Below, in pieces: positions 45,201-54,177 of a stretch of DNA of 64,000 nt. Below the pieces are notes generated by a model. That model did not search any database and was not told where the DNA came from. It saw only the letters and a program-made list of their open reading frames with translations. The number at the start of each line of letters is the position of its first letter. The stretch's first letter is position 1. The stretch comes from Chitinophagales bacterium (GTDB lineage Bacteria; Bacteroidota; Bacteroidia; Chitinophagales; JADIYW01): assembly GCA_020636545.1 (NCBI GenBank), contig JACJXS010000008.1:62001-126000 (forward strand), in the 5' to 3' direction. A program made the position numbers and the translations under genes.

Positions 45201-45468
45201 TGAAATTAGATTAAATCAAGGTATTCCAATTAAACAAGCTATTATTGAAGCTGGAGCAGTGCGAACAACACCTATTTTATTGACAACAGGTGCAGTAGTT
45301 ATTGGAGCAGCCATCATCTTATTTGACCCAATTTTTCAAGGGTTGGCAATTTCTCTAGTATTTGGAGCTATTGTTTCTACTATGCTTACTTTATTGATAG
45401 TTCCAGTGATTTATTACATCTCTGAGCATAAAAAATGGGAGAAAAACGAAAAAAACAAAGCAATTTAA
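42259..45468 (+). CDS. RND family efflux pump, inner-membrane subunit
   Basis: 1069 residues, the size of AcrB-type pumps, with twelve membrane helices in two halves, each with a large periplasmic loop. The N-terminus has SLIPREEEPQIIIPMADVMV-type sequence and GYPGASPKEVES. The proton-relay aspartate pair Asp417-Asp418 is in GIVVDDSIIIAEN, so it is a proton-driven pump. The second-half counterpart is VRNSVLLIDFIE with Arg-Asn in place of the Lys-Asn common in AcrB. There is no metal-binding CzcA/CusA signature that I can pick out, so I cannot assign metals or drugs. Followed after 19 bases by a PII-like gene. Confidence 0.93.
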   Translation: MDKGIAGRLADMFLDSKLTVLLMVALMIIGVYSSSLIPREEEPQIIIPMADVMVGYPGASPKEVESRVVKPLEKIISNIKGVEHIHSMAMNGQAMLIVQFLVGEDIERSYVKLYDELMKNKDIFPGGVYPPMVKTRSIDDVPMLGLTLWSEDYDDFQIRQIGEEVASGIKKIKDVSLTNIIGGRTRQLKIVLDKEKMAELNVDALSVMQMIQASNNSSQSGSFNANDTEYLLTTGQFLSTAEDVENLVIGTAQNMPVYLKQVAKVEDGPSSAKNYVNFGYSNAVENSKQFSSEYPAVTLSVSKVKGADAMKISEQILAKVEEMKKDLIPNNVHVEVTRNYGETASHKVSELLIHLAVAIIAVTVLVMLAMGWRGGLVVFLSVPLTFALTLFSYYVLGYTLNRITLFALVFVVGIVVDDSIIIAENMHRHFHMRKLPFKQAAIYAINEVGNPTILATFTVIAAILPMAFVSGMMGPYMSPMPIGASIAMLLSLFIALTVTPYLGYHLLKVKDDQEHKEEEGLETNAIYKIYKKLEMPLLENRGRRNLILGSTLILLIISMAAFGFKWVAVKMLPFDNKNEIQLVIDMPEGTTLERTAAVTQDIAQYIKTIPEVVNYQSYIGSSAPITFNGLVRHYDMRGASNTADIQVNLKHKEDRKLQSHDVAKNIRPAIQKIAAKYGANVKVVEVPPGPPVLSTLVAEIYGPDYDEQIKIARQIEQILHNTDDVVDIDTRIEDEQKELKLVFDKEKSMLNGVAPMQIVGNMTYLMGEHPIGNLYDERSNRPVNIVMKLSDADKTSIEDITNMKVKGQMGMVPVSDLVKVQEDVLQKSIYRKDQQRVVYVMADMAGGLESPAYAILGMSKKIQKMDIPKGYKVEEMYLGQPESEENYTVKWDGEWQITLEVFRDLGMAFMVVMIIIYMLIVGWFQNFKTPIVMMIAIPLSLIGIVLGHWLLGAFFTATSFIGMIALAGVMVRNSVLLIDFIEIRLNQGIPIKQAIIEAGAVRTTPILLTTGAVVIGAAIILFDPIFQGLAISLVFGAIVSTMLTLLIVPVIYYISEHKKWEKNEKNKAI

Positions 45469-45487
45469 AAATCTAAAATAGCTAACA

Positions 45488-45790
45488 ATGAAATTATTAT
45501 TAATCACAAGTATTCAGGAATACGAAAACGATGTCAAAGATATTCTAAGACATTCAGGTGTAAAATCTTTTTCTTATCAAGAAGTAAAGGGGTTTAAAAA
45601 TGAACACAACGGAAGTGCTACCAATTGGTTTGGATTAACTGATATTCCAACTGAATCAATTCTATTCACAGTGTTTATTGAAACTAGCTGTATAGATGAA
45701 ATATTTGAACTAGTAGAGAAATTTAATGCAGAGCGTACATCTTTATCTAAAATTCATATTTCATGTATAGCTGTAGATAAATCTATTTAA
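45488..45790 (+). CDS. Small PII-like (ferredoxin-fold) protein linked to the RND pump
   Basis: A 100-residue soluble protein with the beta-alpha-beta pattern of PII-like trimers: MKLLLITSIQEYENDVKDILRH, a central part with a loop (YQEVKGFKNEHNGSATNWFG, in the place of the PII T-loop), then a strand SILFTVFIE and helix CIDEIFELVEKFNAE. It lies 19 bases after the RND gene in the same direction. Proteobacterial heavy-metal RND operons carry an unrelated or distantly related small partner (DUF3240) at the same place, so a regulatory or ligand-sensing role on the pump is a reasonable guess. No close family is recognised with certainty. Confidence 0.6.
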   Translation: MKLLLITSIQEYENDVKDILRHSGVKSFSYQEVKGFKNEHNGSATNWFGLTDIPTESILFTVFIETSCIDEIFELVEKFNAERTSLSKIHISCIAVDKSI

Positions 45791-45812
45791 TCAATCTTTA
45801 AAAACAAATAAT

Positions 45813-46028
45813 ATGTATAACAGAATAGCACATGGTTTTGCAGGTACTCTAATTATAACAAGTTTAGTACTCACACATTTTACTGGAAACAACAATTGGC
45901 TTTGGATTGCGGCATTTGTAGGAGTGAATTTATTTCAAAACTCACTAACGAATTGGTGTTTATTACATCAGATTTTGAAGGCAGTAGGAATAAAAGATGA
46001 AAATGGTAGTTGTAGTACAAATAGCTAA
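45813..46028 (+). CDS. DUF2892 family small membrane protein
   Basis: 71 residues with two membrane helices (about 8-25 and 29-44) and the DUF2892 pattern: MYNRIAHGFAGTLIITSLVL, WLWIAAFVGVNLFQNSLTNWC, and a Cys-containing end CLLHQILKAVGI. It ends the efflux run, 22 bases after the PII-like gene. Members are often found beside rhodanese-type or metal-related genes; the function is unknown. Confidence 0.78.
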   Translation: MYNRIAHGFAGTLIITSLVLTHFTGNNNWLWIAAFVGVNLFQNSLTNWCLLHQILKAVGIKDENGSCSTNS

Positions 46029-46128
46029 ATTATTAAAATGATAATGAGGATTAAAAATAAATAAGTAACGAAGAAGATTGAAGGTATTTGGCTTGAGATT
46101 TATGAATAATGATTGCCTTGCAAGGTTC

Positions 46129-46860
46129 TTAATTAGCTTTTATTTTCGCAACAATTATGCTCGTTGCAATAGCAGCATTCAAGGATTCTGCTTTTCCATG
46201 TCTTGGAATAGTTATGGTTTGCGTGATTGTTTTAAGAAGCTCAGTTTGAATGCCTTTACCTTCATTTCCAATCAATAAAATGCCTTTTTCGGGATATTGA
46301 ATTTGGTTATAATCTTTGCCATCTAAGATTGCTCCAAAAATAGGAATATTTGGATGTTGCTTAAAAAACTCAGCCAAATCAGTTTCAATAATATTAATAT
46401 TGGCTATTGATGCCATAGAGGCTTGTATTGTTTTGCTATTGTAAACATCAACACAATCTTCTGAACAAACGATGGTATCAATGCCAAACCAATCGGCTAT
46501 TCTAATAATTGTACCAAGGTTGCCAGGGTCTTGAATATTATCTAAGGCAATTAACCAATTGTCTATTTTTTGAATAGTTTTTTGTTGTGGCTTTTCAAAA
46601 ATAGCTAAAATATTAGAAGGATTTTTCTGGTTGGATATTTTCTTAAAATCAGTTTCATGAATTGTTTTGACGTGGATGTTATCAGGTAAGTCTAAATTGT
46701 TATGTAGAGTTTCGTCAATATATAGTTGTTTACAAATAAATTGATTTTGTATTAATTCTATTATAACTTTCTTACCTTCGGCAATAAATTCGTTATATTT
46801 ATTCCTGTATTTTTTAATTTTGAGAGAATTTATATGTTTGACTTCGTTTATACTAAGCAT
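46129..46860 (-). CDS. RNA 2'-O-methyltransferase, SpoU/TrmH family
   Basis: About 243 residues. The N-terminal substrate-binding part contains KYRNKYNEFIAEGKKVIIEL, and the SPOUT methyltransferase domain has ALDNIQDPGNLGTIIRIADWFG, the SAM-site segment GILLIGNEGKGIQTELL and the closing motif ITIPRHGKAESLNAAIATSI. This is the pattern of 23S rRNA or tRNA ribose methyltransferases; the exact target cannot be told. I use the ATG at 46860 rather than TTG at 46869. Its first 27 bases overlap the start of the divergent TamL-like gene. Confidence 0.9.
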   Translation of the reverse strand: MLSINEVKHINSLKIKKYRNKYNEFIAEGKKVIIELIQNQFICKQLYIDETLHNNLDLPDNIHVKTIHETDFKKISNQKNPSNILAIFEKPQQKTIQKIDNWLIALDNIQDPGNLGTIIRIADWFGIDTIVCSEDCVDVYNSKTIQASMASIANINIIETDLAEFFKQHPNIPIFGAILDGKDYNQIQYPEKGILLIGNEGKGIQTELLKTITQTITIPRHGKAESLNAAIATSIIVAKIKAN

Positions 46861-49335
46861 AAACCACAATTAAAATTTCTGACAAAATTAGTTTTTATTT
46901 TGATGATAGTTGCATTACAATCTTGTAGAGCAACAAAATATGTACTGAAAGATAATGAATCTTTATTGGTTGCTAATAAAATTATGCTTCATTCTGATAT
47001 AAAAAATATTGATGATAAGAGCAAAATGCAAACGGATTTAGCGAGACAGGTTATTTACAATCAACAACCTAATAAGAAGTTTATGAATTTTTTTAGGTTG
47101 AAGCTTGGATTGTATGCCGCATCTTATAGAAAGAAAAATAAACCTAAAAACGAAAGCAAAAAAAAGAAAAAAGGAGATAAAGCATTTTTTGAAGATTATG
47201 CGGGTGAACCACCAGTTATTTTTGATTCAGCAGCAATTGAAAGTTCAAAAGCTAGAATGAGTAATTATTTGTTCTATAAAGGTTATTTTCATAGCAATAT
47301 TTCTACTGATTTTGAAACTAAAAACAAAAAAACTGTTGTTACTTATCACATTGATACCGACACAGCATTTAGATTTAGAAAAATTATCAAGCAAACTGAA
47401 GATTCAATTCTTTATAAATATGCCAATTTAGATAATGGTAATTCCTTTTTGAAAGAAGGAGATATCTTTGATATTGATAATATTAAAAAAGAGAGAGAAC
47501 GTATTGCTACCAATATCCAAAACAAAGGTTATTTTACATTTAGTCCAGATTTTATTGTGTTGCGGGTAGATAGCACCAATGCTGGCGAACATTTAGTAGA
47601 TGCTTATTTGGTGGTAAAAAATGAAGTTGATTCTTCATTGCATAAAAGATATGTTTATTTAGATATCAATGTGAATGTAAATCACGATAACAAATCAAAA
47701 TCTAAGAAAGCAACTTTTTTAGAGCGTCAATTGGATACAATTTGCAATGTGAATTATAATGTTGCCAAGAATTCTATAAAACCTAAAATATTATCTCGTT
47801 CGCTTAGATTGAAACCTGAAGATATTTTTAGCGTAAATGAGCAAGTTGCCACACGTAGTAATTTATATGGATTAGGCGTTTTCAATTTTATTAATATTAA
47901 ACACGAACCATTTTCATTTTCTCCAGAAGAAATGGGTTTGATTACTTCGATTGAATGTGTGATGAGTAAAAAACATTCCTTTAGTAATGAATTGGAATTA
48001 AATACAAACGCACAAAGTACACTTGGCTTTTCTTTATCTGGCACATATATCAACAAAAATGTATTTAATTCTGCTGCAAAATTATATGTTAGTTTAAGAA
48101 GTGGTGTAAATTTCCAATTTCAAAAAAACTTTCAAGACGGAGAGCACCTAAGTGCGATAAATAACGTCAATGTTTTGGGTGAAGTGAGGATTAGTTTAGC
48201 ACGTATTTTTCCATCTTTTAAAAGAAAACAATGTACGACTTACGAAAAATATAAACCGCAAACGAATATTGCATTGAATTATAATTATCAAAGACGTGTT
48301 GGTTTATATACACTTAATACAATATCTATCAATTATGGCTATGAATGGTATAATGATAGATTTAGACATATCTTTTCACCTTTGTCGCTAACCTATGTAA
48401 AACCATCTAATTTGACAACTGCTTTTAATGATAGGTTACAAAACAATCCTTTTCTGAAGAAGAGTTTTGATAATCAATTTATATTAGGTCAAGATTATAC
48501 TTTTTTCTATACCAATCAGAATATTAATGTTGGAAAGTATAAAAACTTTTTTTCATTGAGAGCGAATTTTAATATGGGTGGAAATATATTATTTGCTTTT
48601 GCATCACTCAATAAAAACAAAACAAAACCTTATTCGCTTTCTAATATTCCATTTGCACAGTTTGCAAGAATTGAATTAGAGCCAAAGTACTTTTTTAATT
48701 TTAAGAAAAAACAATCGCTTGGATTTCGGGCATTTGTAGGAATTGGCATTCCTTATGGAAATTCATCTACAGATAAAGCCACAGTAATGCCTTATATCAA
48801 ACAGTTTTCGGCAGGAGGGCCAATGTCTTTGAGGGCTTGGCCATTTAGACAAATTGGTCCTGGTGGTTATAAATTCAGAAATACAAATACTAATATTGCA
48901 CAGTTAGACCAAACGGGTGATATTCGTTTGGAATTGAATGCTGAATATCGTTTTAATATTTTTAAAATGTTTAAAGGTGCAGTTTTCTCTGATGCAGGAA
49001 ATGTTTGGACATATAAAAAGGATACTGCAAGAACGAATGCTGAATTTAATTTTAAGCGATTTGGAAAGGAAATCGCTTGGTGTGTGGGGGCTGGACTTCG
49101 TTTAGATTTATCCTTTTTTGTCATTAGATTTGATGTCGCTCTTCCAATTTACGACCCAAGTTATACTTCTGGAGCTAAATGGGTTTCAGATATTATTGAT
49201 TATCGTAGAGATTATTTTAATCAAAAGTATGAGGCTAATCCTACTATGACGCACAAGGAAGTAAGAAAATATTATAGAAGAACCGAAATTGGCAGAATGG
49301 TTGGTTATAATATTGCAATTGGTTATCCTTTCTAA
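46834..49335 (+). CDS. TamL-like BamA/TamA-family outer-membrane lipoprotein
   Basis: 833 residues. A basic N-terminus, hydrophobic stretch and lipobox LQSC (residues 29-32) predict a lipoprotein, which is unusual for the Omp85 family elsewhere but typical of Bacteroidota TamL. The next part (about 35-330) has POTRA-like segments such as GVFNFINIKHEPFSF, and the C-terminal half is an Omp85 barrel with the conserved loop segment FSAGGPMSLRAWPFRQIGPGG and final strand VGYNIAIGYPF. In characterised species TamL works with TamB. The coding start overlaps that of the minus-strand methyltransferase gene by 27 bases. The next gene begins 9 bases after the stop. Confidence 0.85.
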   Translation: MFDFVYTKHKPQLKFLTKLVFILMIVALQSCRATKYVLKDNESLLVANKIMLHSDIKNIDDKSKMQTDLARQVIYNQQPNKKFMNFFRLKLGLYAASYRKKNKPKNESKKKKKGDKAFFEDYAGEPPVIFDSAAIESSKARMSNYLFYKGYFHSNISTDFETKNKKTVVTYHIDTDTAFRFRKIIKQTEDSILYKYANLDNGNSFLKEGDIFDIDNIKKERERIATNIQNKGYFTFSPDFIVLRVDSTNAGEHLVDAYLVVKNEVDSSLHKRYVYLDINVNVNHDNKSKSKKATFLERQLDTICNVNYNVAKNSIKPKILSRSLRLKPEDIFSVNEQVATRSNLYGLGVFNFINIKHEPFSFSPEEMGLITSIECVMSKKHSFSNELELNTNAQSTLGFSLSGTYINKNVFNSAAKLYVSLRSGVNFQFQKNFQDGEHLSAINNVNVLGEVRISLARIFPSFKRKQCTTYEKYKPQTNIALNYNYQRRVGLYTLNTISINYGYEWYNDRFRHIFSPLSLTYVKPSNLTTAFNDRLQNNPFLKKSFDNQFILGQDYTFFYTNQNINVGKYKNFFSLRANFNMGGNILFAFASLNKNKTKPYSLSNIPFAQFARIELEPKYFFNFKKKQSLGFRAFVGIGIPYGNSSTDKATVMPYIKQFSAGGPMSLRAWPFRQIGPGGYKFRNTNTNIAQLDQTGDIRLELNAEYRFNIFKMFKGAVFSDAGNVWTYKKDTARTNAEFNFKRFGKEIAWCVGAGLRLDLSFFVIRFDVALPIYDPSYTSGAKWVSDIIDYRRDYFNQKYEANPTMTHKEVRKYYRRTEIGRMVGYNIAIGYPF

Positions 49336-49344
49336 TTTTTTTTT

Positions 49345-51513
49345 ATGAGATTTTTACTACTATTTTTTTATTTCCTTGGCAGTTTTACTTCCATATTATT
49401 TGCACAGAATTTAAGGTTGCAATCTATGCATTCGATTGAAGTTGAAGAAAATGGATATGCACTAAAGATGCCTTTTGTCGGTGGCCTGACAAGTGTTCAA
49501 GTTGCTAAACTAGATATGAATAATGACCATCTATCTGATTTGATCATTTATGATATTTATTCTAATCGCTTTATAGTATTGAAGAATAATCAAGGAGAAT
49601 ATGATTATGATACTACCCAATATATTTTTCCAAATGCTTATGGTTGGGCAGAATGGACAGATTTTAATTGCGATAATATAAGAGATTTTGTAACCTATAA
49701 TAACTTAGGTTCTATAGAAATTTATAAAGGATTTTATGCTAATAACAGCTTGCAATTTGAAAAAATGCAAAATAATGTTTTGGCAAAATCATTTTTTGGA
49801 GATGTAAATGTCTATGCAAGTTCAGTTGATAAGCCATCATTTGTTGATGTGAATGGAGATGGCGATATGGATATGGTCAATTATAATGTCAGTATGTCAA
49901 AATTGGTTTATTATGAAAATCAGAAAGTGGAGAAAAATATACCTTGTGATTCTGTATATTTTGAAATTGCCGATTTCTGTTGGGGAAATATTACTGAAAA
50001 TGGACACGGAACTTTGACTTTTAGGGATACTTGTAATAGTAAATTTTTAAACCCTTTGGGTTCTGAAGATATACAACACAATGGCACAGCAGTTTGTTTG
50101 TATGATGTGAATGGAGATAGTATAAAAGATGCTTTATTATCCGATTTGTTTTTTAATTCTGTCAATTATTTAGAAAATGTAGGGTCAAAAACTTACGCAA
50201 GTTTTCTGTCGGAAAATAAAAACTATCCAGCAAATTATCCAATAAAGATTGATTATTTGCCCATGCCTCAATTTGTTGATATTGATGATGATAACAAAGA
50301 TGATTGCGTAGTGAGTAATTTTTCTTTTACATCTTCCGATGCTAATGCAGATAATATTTGGTGGTATAAAAATGTATCTAGCAATTCAAGTTTACAGTTA
50401 GAATTTCAGAAAAAGAACTTTTTATTGGAAGATGTGATAGATGTTGGACAACAGGCTTATCCTTGTTTGTTGGATATCAATAACGATGGTATTAAAGATT
50501 TATTGATTACAAATGGTGGACAAAGGAAAAGTGGTGGGCAAAATAAATACTTTGTAAAAGCTTATCAAAATTTAGGAACAAATGAGAACCCAAAATACAA
50601 TTTGGTAGATACAAATTTCCTAAATATTAGCCAATATGGATTAACAGAAATTGCTTTGACAGTTGGAGATATTAATAATGATGGTGTTGATGAAATACTC
50701 GCAGGTACTTCAGATGGATTTTTAGTTTGGTGGGAAAATATTTCTATGTCTCCAATTTCAGAATGGATATATAGAGGTTATTTATTAAAAGATGTATTTG
50801 GGAATCCTGATACTTTAGGTGCAAATGTAGTTCCTATTATTTATGACTTAGATAATGATAATTTGAAGGATTTAATTATTGGTAAAAAATCAGGTACACT
50901 TAGTTTTTTTAAAGGAAATGCTGGAACGACACCTAATTTTACAAAAATAACGACACAACTATCGAATTTACAAACCAATAAAAATAATGAGTTTTGGGGC
51001 TATTCTGTTCCATTTATTGCCGATATTGATACGAATGGAATCGACGATTTAATACTTGGAACTTATGCAAAAGGAATTATTTGGTATCCTGATTTTGTAA
51101 ACAACTACACACAAGCCAATCTTGAAGAAAAGGTTTTATTAGAAAGCAAATTTTACAGAACAATTCCAGTTATTTTAGAGAATAATATATTTCTAGTTGG
51201 CAATTCAATTGGTGGCATTTCTTCTTATATTTTAGATACGTCTAAGATTTCAGCGAATAAAATTTCAGTAAAAAGAAATGCTATTAATATCTATCCAAAT
51301 CCAACAAAAAATACGGCTACAATAAATTTAAAAACATTCGATGAAGTTCAAAATTTAAGTTGTTTCAATTTAATGGGACAACCTTTCAAAATTGGATACC
51401 AACAAGCTGGAAAGCTATTAAATATTAGTGTTGAAGCATTGCCATCAGGACTATATATTTTGCAATTCCAGCAAAAGAATGAAATATATTATGCTAAAAT
51501 AATGAAGGAATAA
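49345..51513 (+). CDS. Secreted FG-GAP/VCBS repeat protein with type A T9SS sorting domain
   Basis: 722 residues: signal peptide (to about residue 20), then at least eight FG-GAP-type calcium-binding loops spaced along the chain (for example DVNGDGDMDMVNY, DINNDGIKDLLIT, DINNDGVDEILAG, DLDNDNLKDLIIG), consistent with one or two beta-propellers. The last 80 residues form a type A sorting domain beginning with INIYPNPTKNTATINL and ending LPSGLYILQFQQKNEIYYAKIM, which sends the protein through the type IX secretion system. It starts 9 bases after the TamL-like gene and is probably co-transcribed. Ligand unknown. Confidence 0.88.
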   Translation: MRFLLLFFYFLGSFTSILFAQNLRLQSMHSIEVEENGYALKMPFVGGLTSVQVAKLDMNNDHLSDLIIYDIYSNRFIVLKNNQGEYDYDTTQYIFPNAYGWAEWTDFNCDNIRDFVTYNNLGSIEIYKGFYANNSLQFEKMQNNVLAKSFFGDVNVYASSVDKPSFVDVNGDGDMDMVNYNVSMSKLVYYENQKVEKNIPCDSVYFEIADFCWGNITENGHGTLTFRDTCNSKFLNPLGSEDIQHNGTAVCLYDVNGDSIKDALLSDLFFNSVNYLENVGSKTYASFLSENKNYPANYPIKIDYLPMPQFVDIDDDNKDDCVVSNFSFTSSDANADNIWWYKNVSSNSSLQLEFQKKNFLLEDVIDVGQQAYPCLLDINNDGIKDLLITNGGQRKSGGQNKYFVKAYQNLGTNENPKYNLVDTNFLNISQYGLTEIALTVGDINNDGVDEILAGTSDGFLVWWENISMSPISEWIYRGYLLKDVFGNPDTLGANVVPIIYDLDNDNLKDLIIGKKSGTLSFFKGNAGTTPNFTKITTQLSNLQTNKNNEFWGYSVPFIADIDTNGIDDLILGTYAKGIIWYPDFVNNYTQANLEEKVLLESKFYRTIPVILENNIFLVGNSIGGISSYILDTSKISANKISVKRNAINIYPNPTKNTATINLKTFDEVQNLSCFNLMGQPFKIGYQQAGKLLNISVEALPSGLYILQFQQKNEIYYAKIMKE

Positions 51514-51550
51514 AAAGCATTTTATTTGCTTGATACTTTGTCAATAGCTA

Positions 51551-52630
51551 TTAAGGAATAAGTTTGTTTTTATTAATTAATGCACTAATTCGTTCGCCTA
51601 ATAACTTACTATATAAATTTGCACCTTGTTTATTCATGTGGTGATAATTATATCCATATTCCACTGCATAGAATTCTGGATATTTGTTTGGATTCGCTAA
51701 TTCAATGCATCTTTCTTGTGGAAGTTGATAATAAATTGGCAATAAAAATGAATAGCTTGTTCTAGCACGTGGAGGCAAAATAAAATAAACATCAATTCCT
51801 TTTTTAGCATATTTTTTGATGATACTGACAAGAACATTCAACTCAGCTTGGTTGGGTTTTATGCTTGCATTATACGTATCAAATGAATGTTTTACGCTAT
51901 TGGTCAAACTATCTCTTATACCTTTTTCTTTTTTATAAACTGCATTAGATTCAATGACAAATTCATCTGCCCATTTGTAATGCTCTATCAACAAACGCTC
52001 TTCATCATCATAAGGAAAAAAACCATCTTTATTTTTACCTAAATAAGCTGAATCAAGAGAGGGTCTGTCTAAGTAACTTTGAAACAAACTAGGTAACAAG
52101 CCCATATTAAAATTCTTTTTAATAAATGAAGTGGTATAATACCACATAAATCGACCTTTTTCGCCCCATTTATCATCTAAAGTCGGTAAGATTTGCATCG
52201 CATTAATGTAAGCAGGAAAGTTTTGCCAGGAAATCCATTTCGCTGTATTTCTATTAGGTTTGAAAAAATAGGGTTCACTAGATAAACTGATAAAAATATA
52301 TTTAAGCTCAGAATTTTTAATAGATAAGAATCCTTCCATATCTCTTAATTCTTGAATAATATTATGACCATCTATTCCTGCATTGAATGATGATAATTGA
52401 ATATTATTTTGCTTTGCAATAGCATCAACCATAGTAGGATTGATATGTCTATACTCTAAACTGCCACCAAAGAAAATCGCATTGTATTTTGTTGGGTTCT
52501 TCTTATAATGTAAAATCTTAGTTGTTTGTGTATAATCTCCCCAATAAAAAGGTGTAAAAATATTTATCGTTATTGAAGCTATTAATACCACCAATATCAA
52601 GACAATAATATTTCTCAACAAGTACCGCAT
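51551..52630 (-). CDS. SGNH-hydrolase-like protein, membrane anchored (copy 1)
   Basis: 359 residues with an N-terminal membrane helix (about 8-26) and the rest presumably periplasmic. FFGGSLEYRHINPTMVD stands for the GDS/GxS nucleophile block, SFNAGIDGHNIIQEL for the Gly/Asn block, and YHHMNKQGANLYSKLL for the final His block; the usual Asp two residues before the last His is not obvious. Its start overlaps the MBOAT stop by 1 base (TAATG), so the two are translated together. Closely similar to the protein at 54178-55260. Such SGNH partners of MBOAT proteins move or remove acetyl groups on glycans, as in AlgJ/AlgX or DltD; here that is inferred from context. Confidence 0.75.
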   Translation of the reverse strand: MRYLLRNIIVLILVVLIASITINIFTPFYWGDYTQTTKILHYKKNPTKYNAIFFGGSLEYRHINPTMVDAIAKQNNIQLSSFNAGIDGHNIIQELRDMEGFLSIKNSELKYIFISLSSEPYFFKPNRNTAKWISWQNFPAYINAMQILPTLDDKWGEKGRFMWYYTTSFIKKNFNMGLLPSLFQSYLDRPSLDSAYLGKNKDGFFPYDDEERLLIEHYKWADEFVIESNAVYKKEKGIRDSLTNSVKHSFDTYNASIKPNQAELNVLVSIIKKYAKKGIDVYFILPPRARTSYSFLLPIYYQLPQERCIELANPNKYPEFYAVEYGYNYHHMNKQGANLYSKLLGERISALINKNKLIP

Positions 52631-54141
52631 TAGTATTGAAAATAAACAAATGAAGTATTATTATAAACCCCAAACCAAGTTATCGCCAAAGTGAGCAAAA
52701 TATAGATAACCCATCGTATGGGTTTTGCTCTTTCTGAAATCGTTTTTTCAATAGTTTTGTCGCCAATCAAAAATTCAATTACTAATAAAATAATAAGAAA
52801 AGCAATGCCACAAATAAACTCAACAATTCCTTTGTGATTAATCCATTCTTGAAAATAAGCTGCAGAACCTAAATGAAACATTTTTGAATACAATAAACCT
52901 GCAATATGCCACCAACTCACTGGGTCATCAATATGCATTCGATTCCATTCCATTTGTGCCGTATGTACCCTGAATAATAAAAAACAGAAAACTAAGATGC
53001 TAACGGTTACTAAAACATGACCCCATTCTGGAAAGTATTTATCAAAGAGTTTATAAGCATTACTAGGTTTTATATTCCTAACGATATTAAATTGCCACAA
53101 ATATCTAATTGCCATCGCAATGCCTATCATTGTAAATGCTAATATCATCGGATAATTAGCACCGTGCCACAAGCCACAAATAGCCAAAACAAAAACAACA
53201 TTAAAGACGACTTTTAGCCCTTTTGCTTTATATGCACCCAAATAAAAGAACACATAATCTGTCAGCCATGTTGATAGAGAAACGTGCCAGCGTGTCCAAA
53301 ATTCAGCTAAATTCTTGGAGAAAAAAGGCCGTTTGAAATTTTCTGTGATATTAATACCCATAATCTTTGCAGCTCCTAAAGCAATATCAGAATAGCCACT
53401 AAAATCACAATATACCTGAAAGAAAAACAAAAAGCCACCGACAATAATTGTCCAACCACTTACATCATTAAAATGTAAATACATATCATCAACAAAAAAA
53501 GCTAATCGGTCGGCAATGACGAGTTTTTTAAAAAATCCAAACAACATTCTTATTAAACCATCTCGAACTCTATTATACTCAAATGAATGATGTTCTTGTA
53601 ATTGCGGTAGTAAGTTTTTAGCTCGTTCAATTGGACCATTGACCATTACAGGCCAAAATGCAGTAAAAGTTGCAAAATAACCCAAATCTCGTTCCGGTTT
53701 AATCAAGCCTTTATAAATATCAATCGTGTAACTGAGAGATTGGAAAGTTATAAATGAAACACCGACAGGCACAATAATTTTATCAAACCAAGTTTGTGGA
53801 ACAAAATAGGGCAGATGCAATAACTCAAATAGGTTGCGAATATTATCGTCTATGAAATTTACATACTTAAAGAAAATTAAAATACCCAAATTCATAGCAA
53901 TGCTCAAAAACAACCATTTCTTTTTTTCTGATTTGGTTGTTGCATCTTCAATTTTTTTACCAGCAAAAAAATCATTCAAAGTAATAGCCACCAAAATCAA
54001 CAAATATTTTGGAGCAAAAGAACCATAAAAAAAGTAACCACTCAATAACAATAGTTTCCATTGATGTTTGGCATTAATTCTGAAATAAAGTAACAGAAAT
54101 ATTGGAAAGAAAATAAGGAAACTAAAAGAGTTAAAAAGCAT
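52630..54141 (-). CDS. MBOAT family membrane O-acyltransferase (AlgI/DltB-like)
   Basis: 503 residues with about ten or more membrane helices. Family motifs are FITFQSLSYTIDIYKG, FWPVMVNGPIERAKNLLPQL, CDFSGYSDIALGAAKIMG, WTRWHVSLSTWLTDYVF with a conserved His286, and CGLWHGANYPMIL with the catalytic His326. Members pass an acyl group, usually acetyl, across the membrane onto polysaccharides or teichoic acids. It sits between two paralogous SGNH-like genes on the same strand, 36 bases after the upstream one and overlapping the downstream one, so the three form one operon acting on a surface or exported glycan of unknown identity. Confidence 0.93.
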   Translation of the reverse strand: MLFNSFSFLIFFPIFLLLYFRINAKHQWKLLLLSGYFFYGSFAPKYLLILVAITLNDFFAGKKIEDATTKSEKKKWLFLSIAMNLGILIFFKYVNFIDDNIRNLFELLHLPYFVPQTWFDKIIVPVGVSFITFQSLSYTIDIYKGLIKPERDLGYFATFTAFWPVMVNGPIERAKNLLPQLQEHHSFEYNRVRDGLIRMLFGFFKKLVIADRLAFFVDDMYLHFNDVSGWTIIVGGFLFFFQVYCDFSGYSDIALGAAKIMGINITENFKRPFFSKNLAEFWTRWHVSLSTWLTDYVFFYLGAYKAKGLKVVFNVVFVLAICGLWHGANYPMILAFTMIGIAMAIRYLWQFNIVRNIKPSNAYKLFDKYFPEWGHVLVTVSILVFCFLLFRVHTAQMEWNRMHIDDPVSWWHIAGLLYSKMFHLGSAAYFQEWINHKGIVEFICGIAFLIILLVIEFLIGDKTIEKTISERAKPIRWVIYILLTLAITWFGVYNNTSFVYFQY

Positions 54142-54177
54142 GTTTGTCCATCAATTTAATTTGTTAAAAATAATAAA

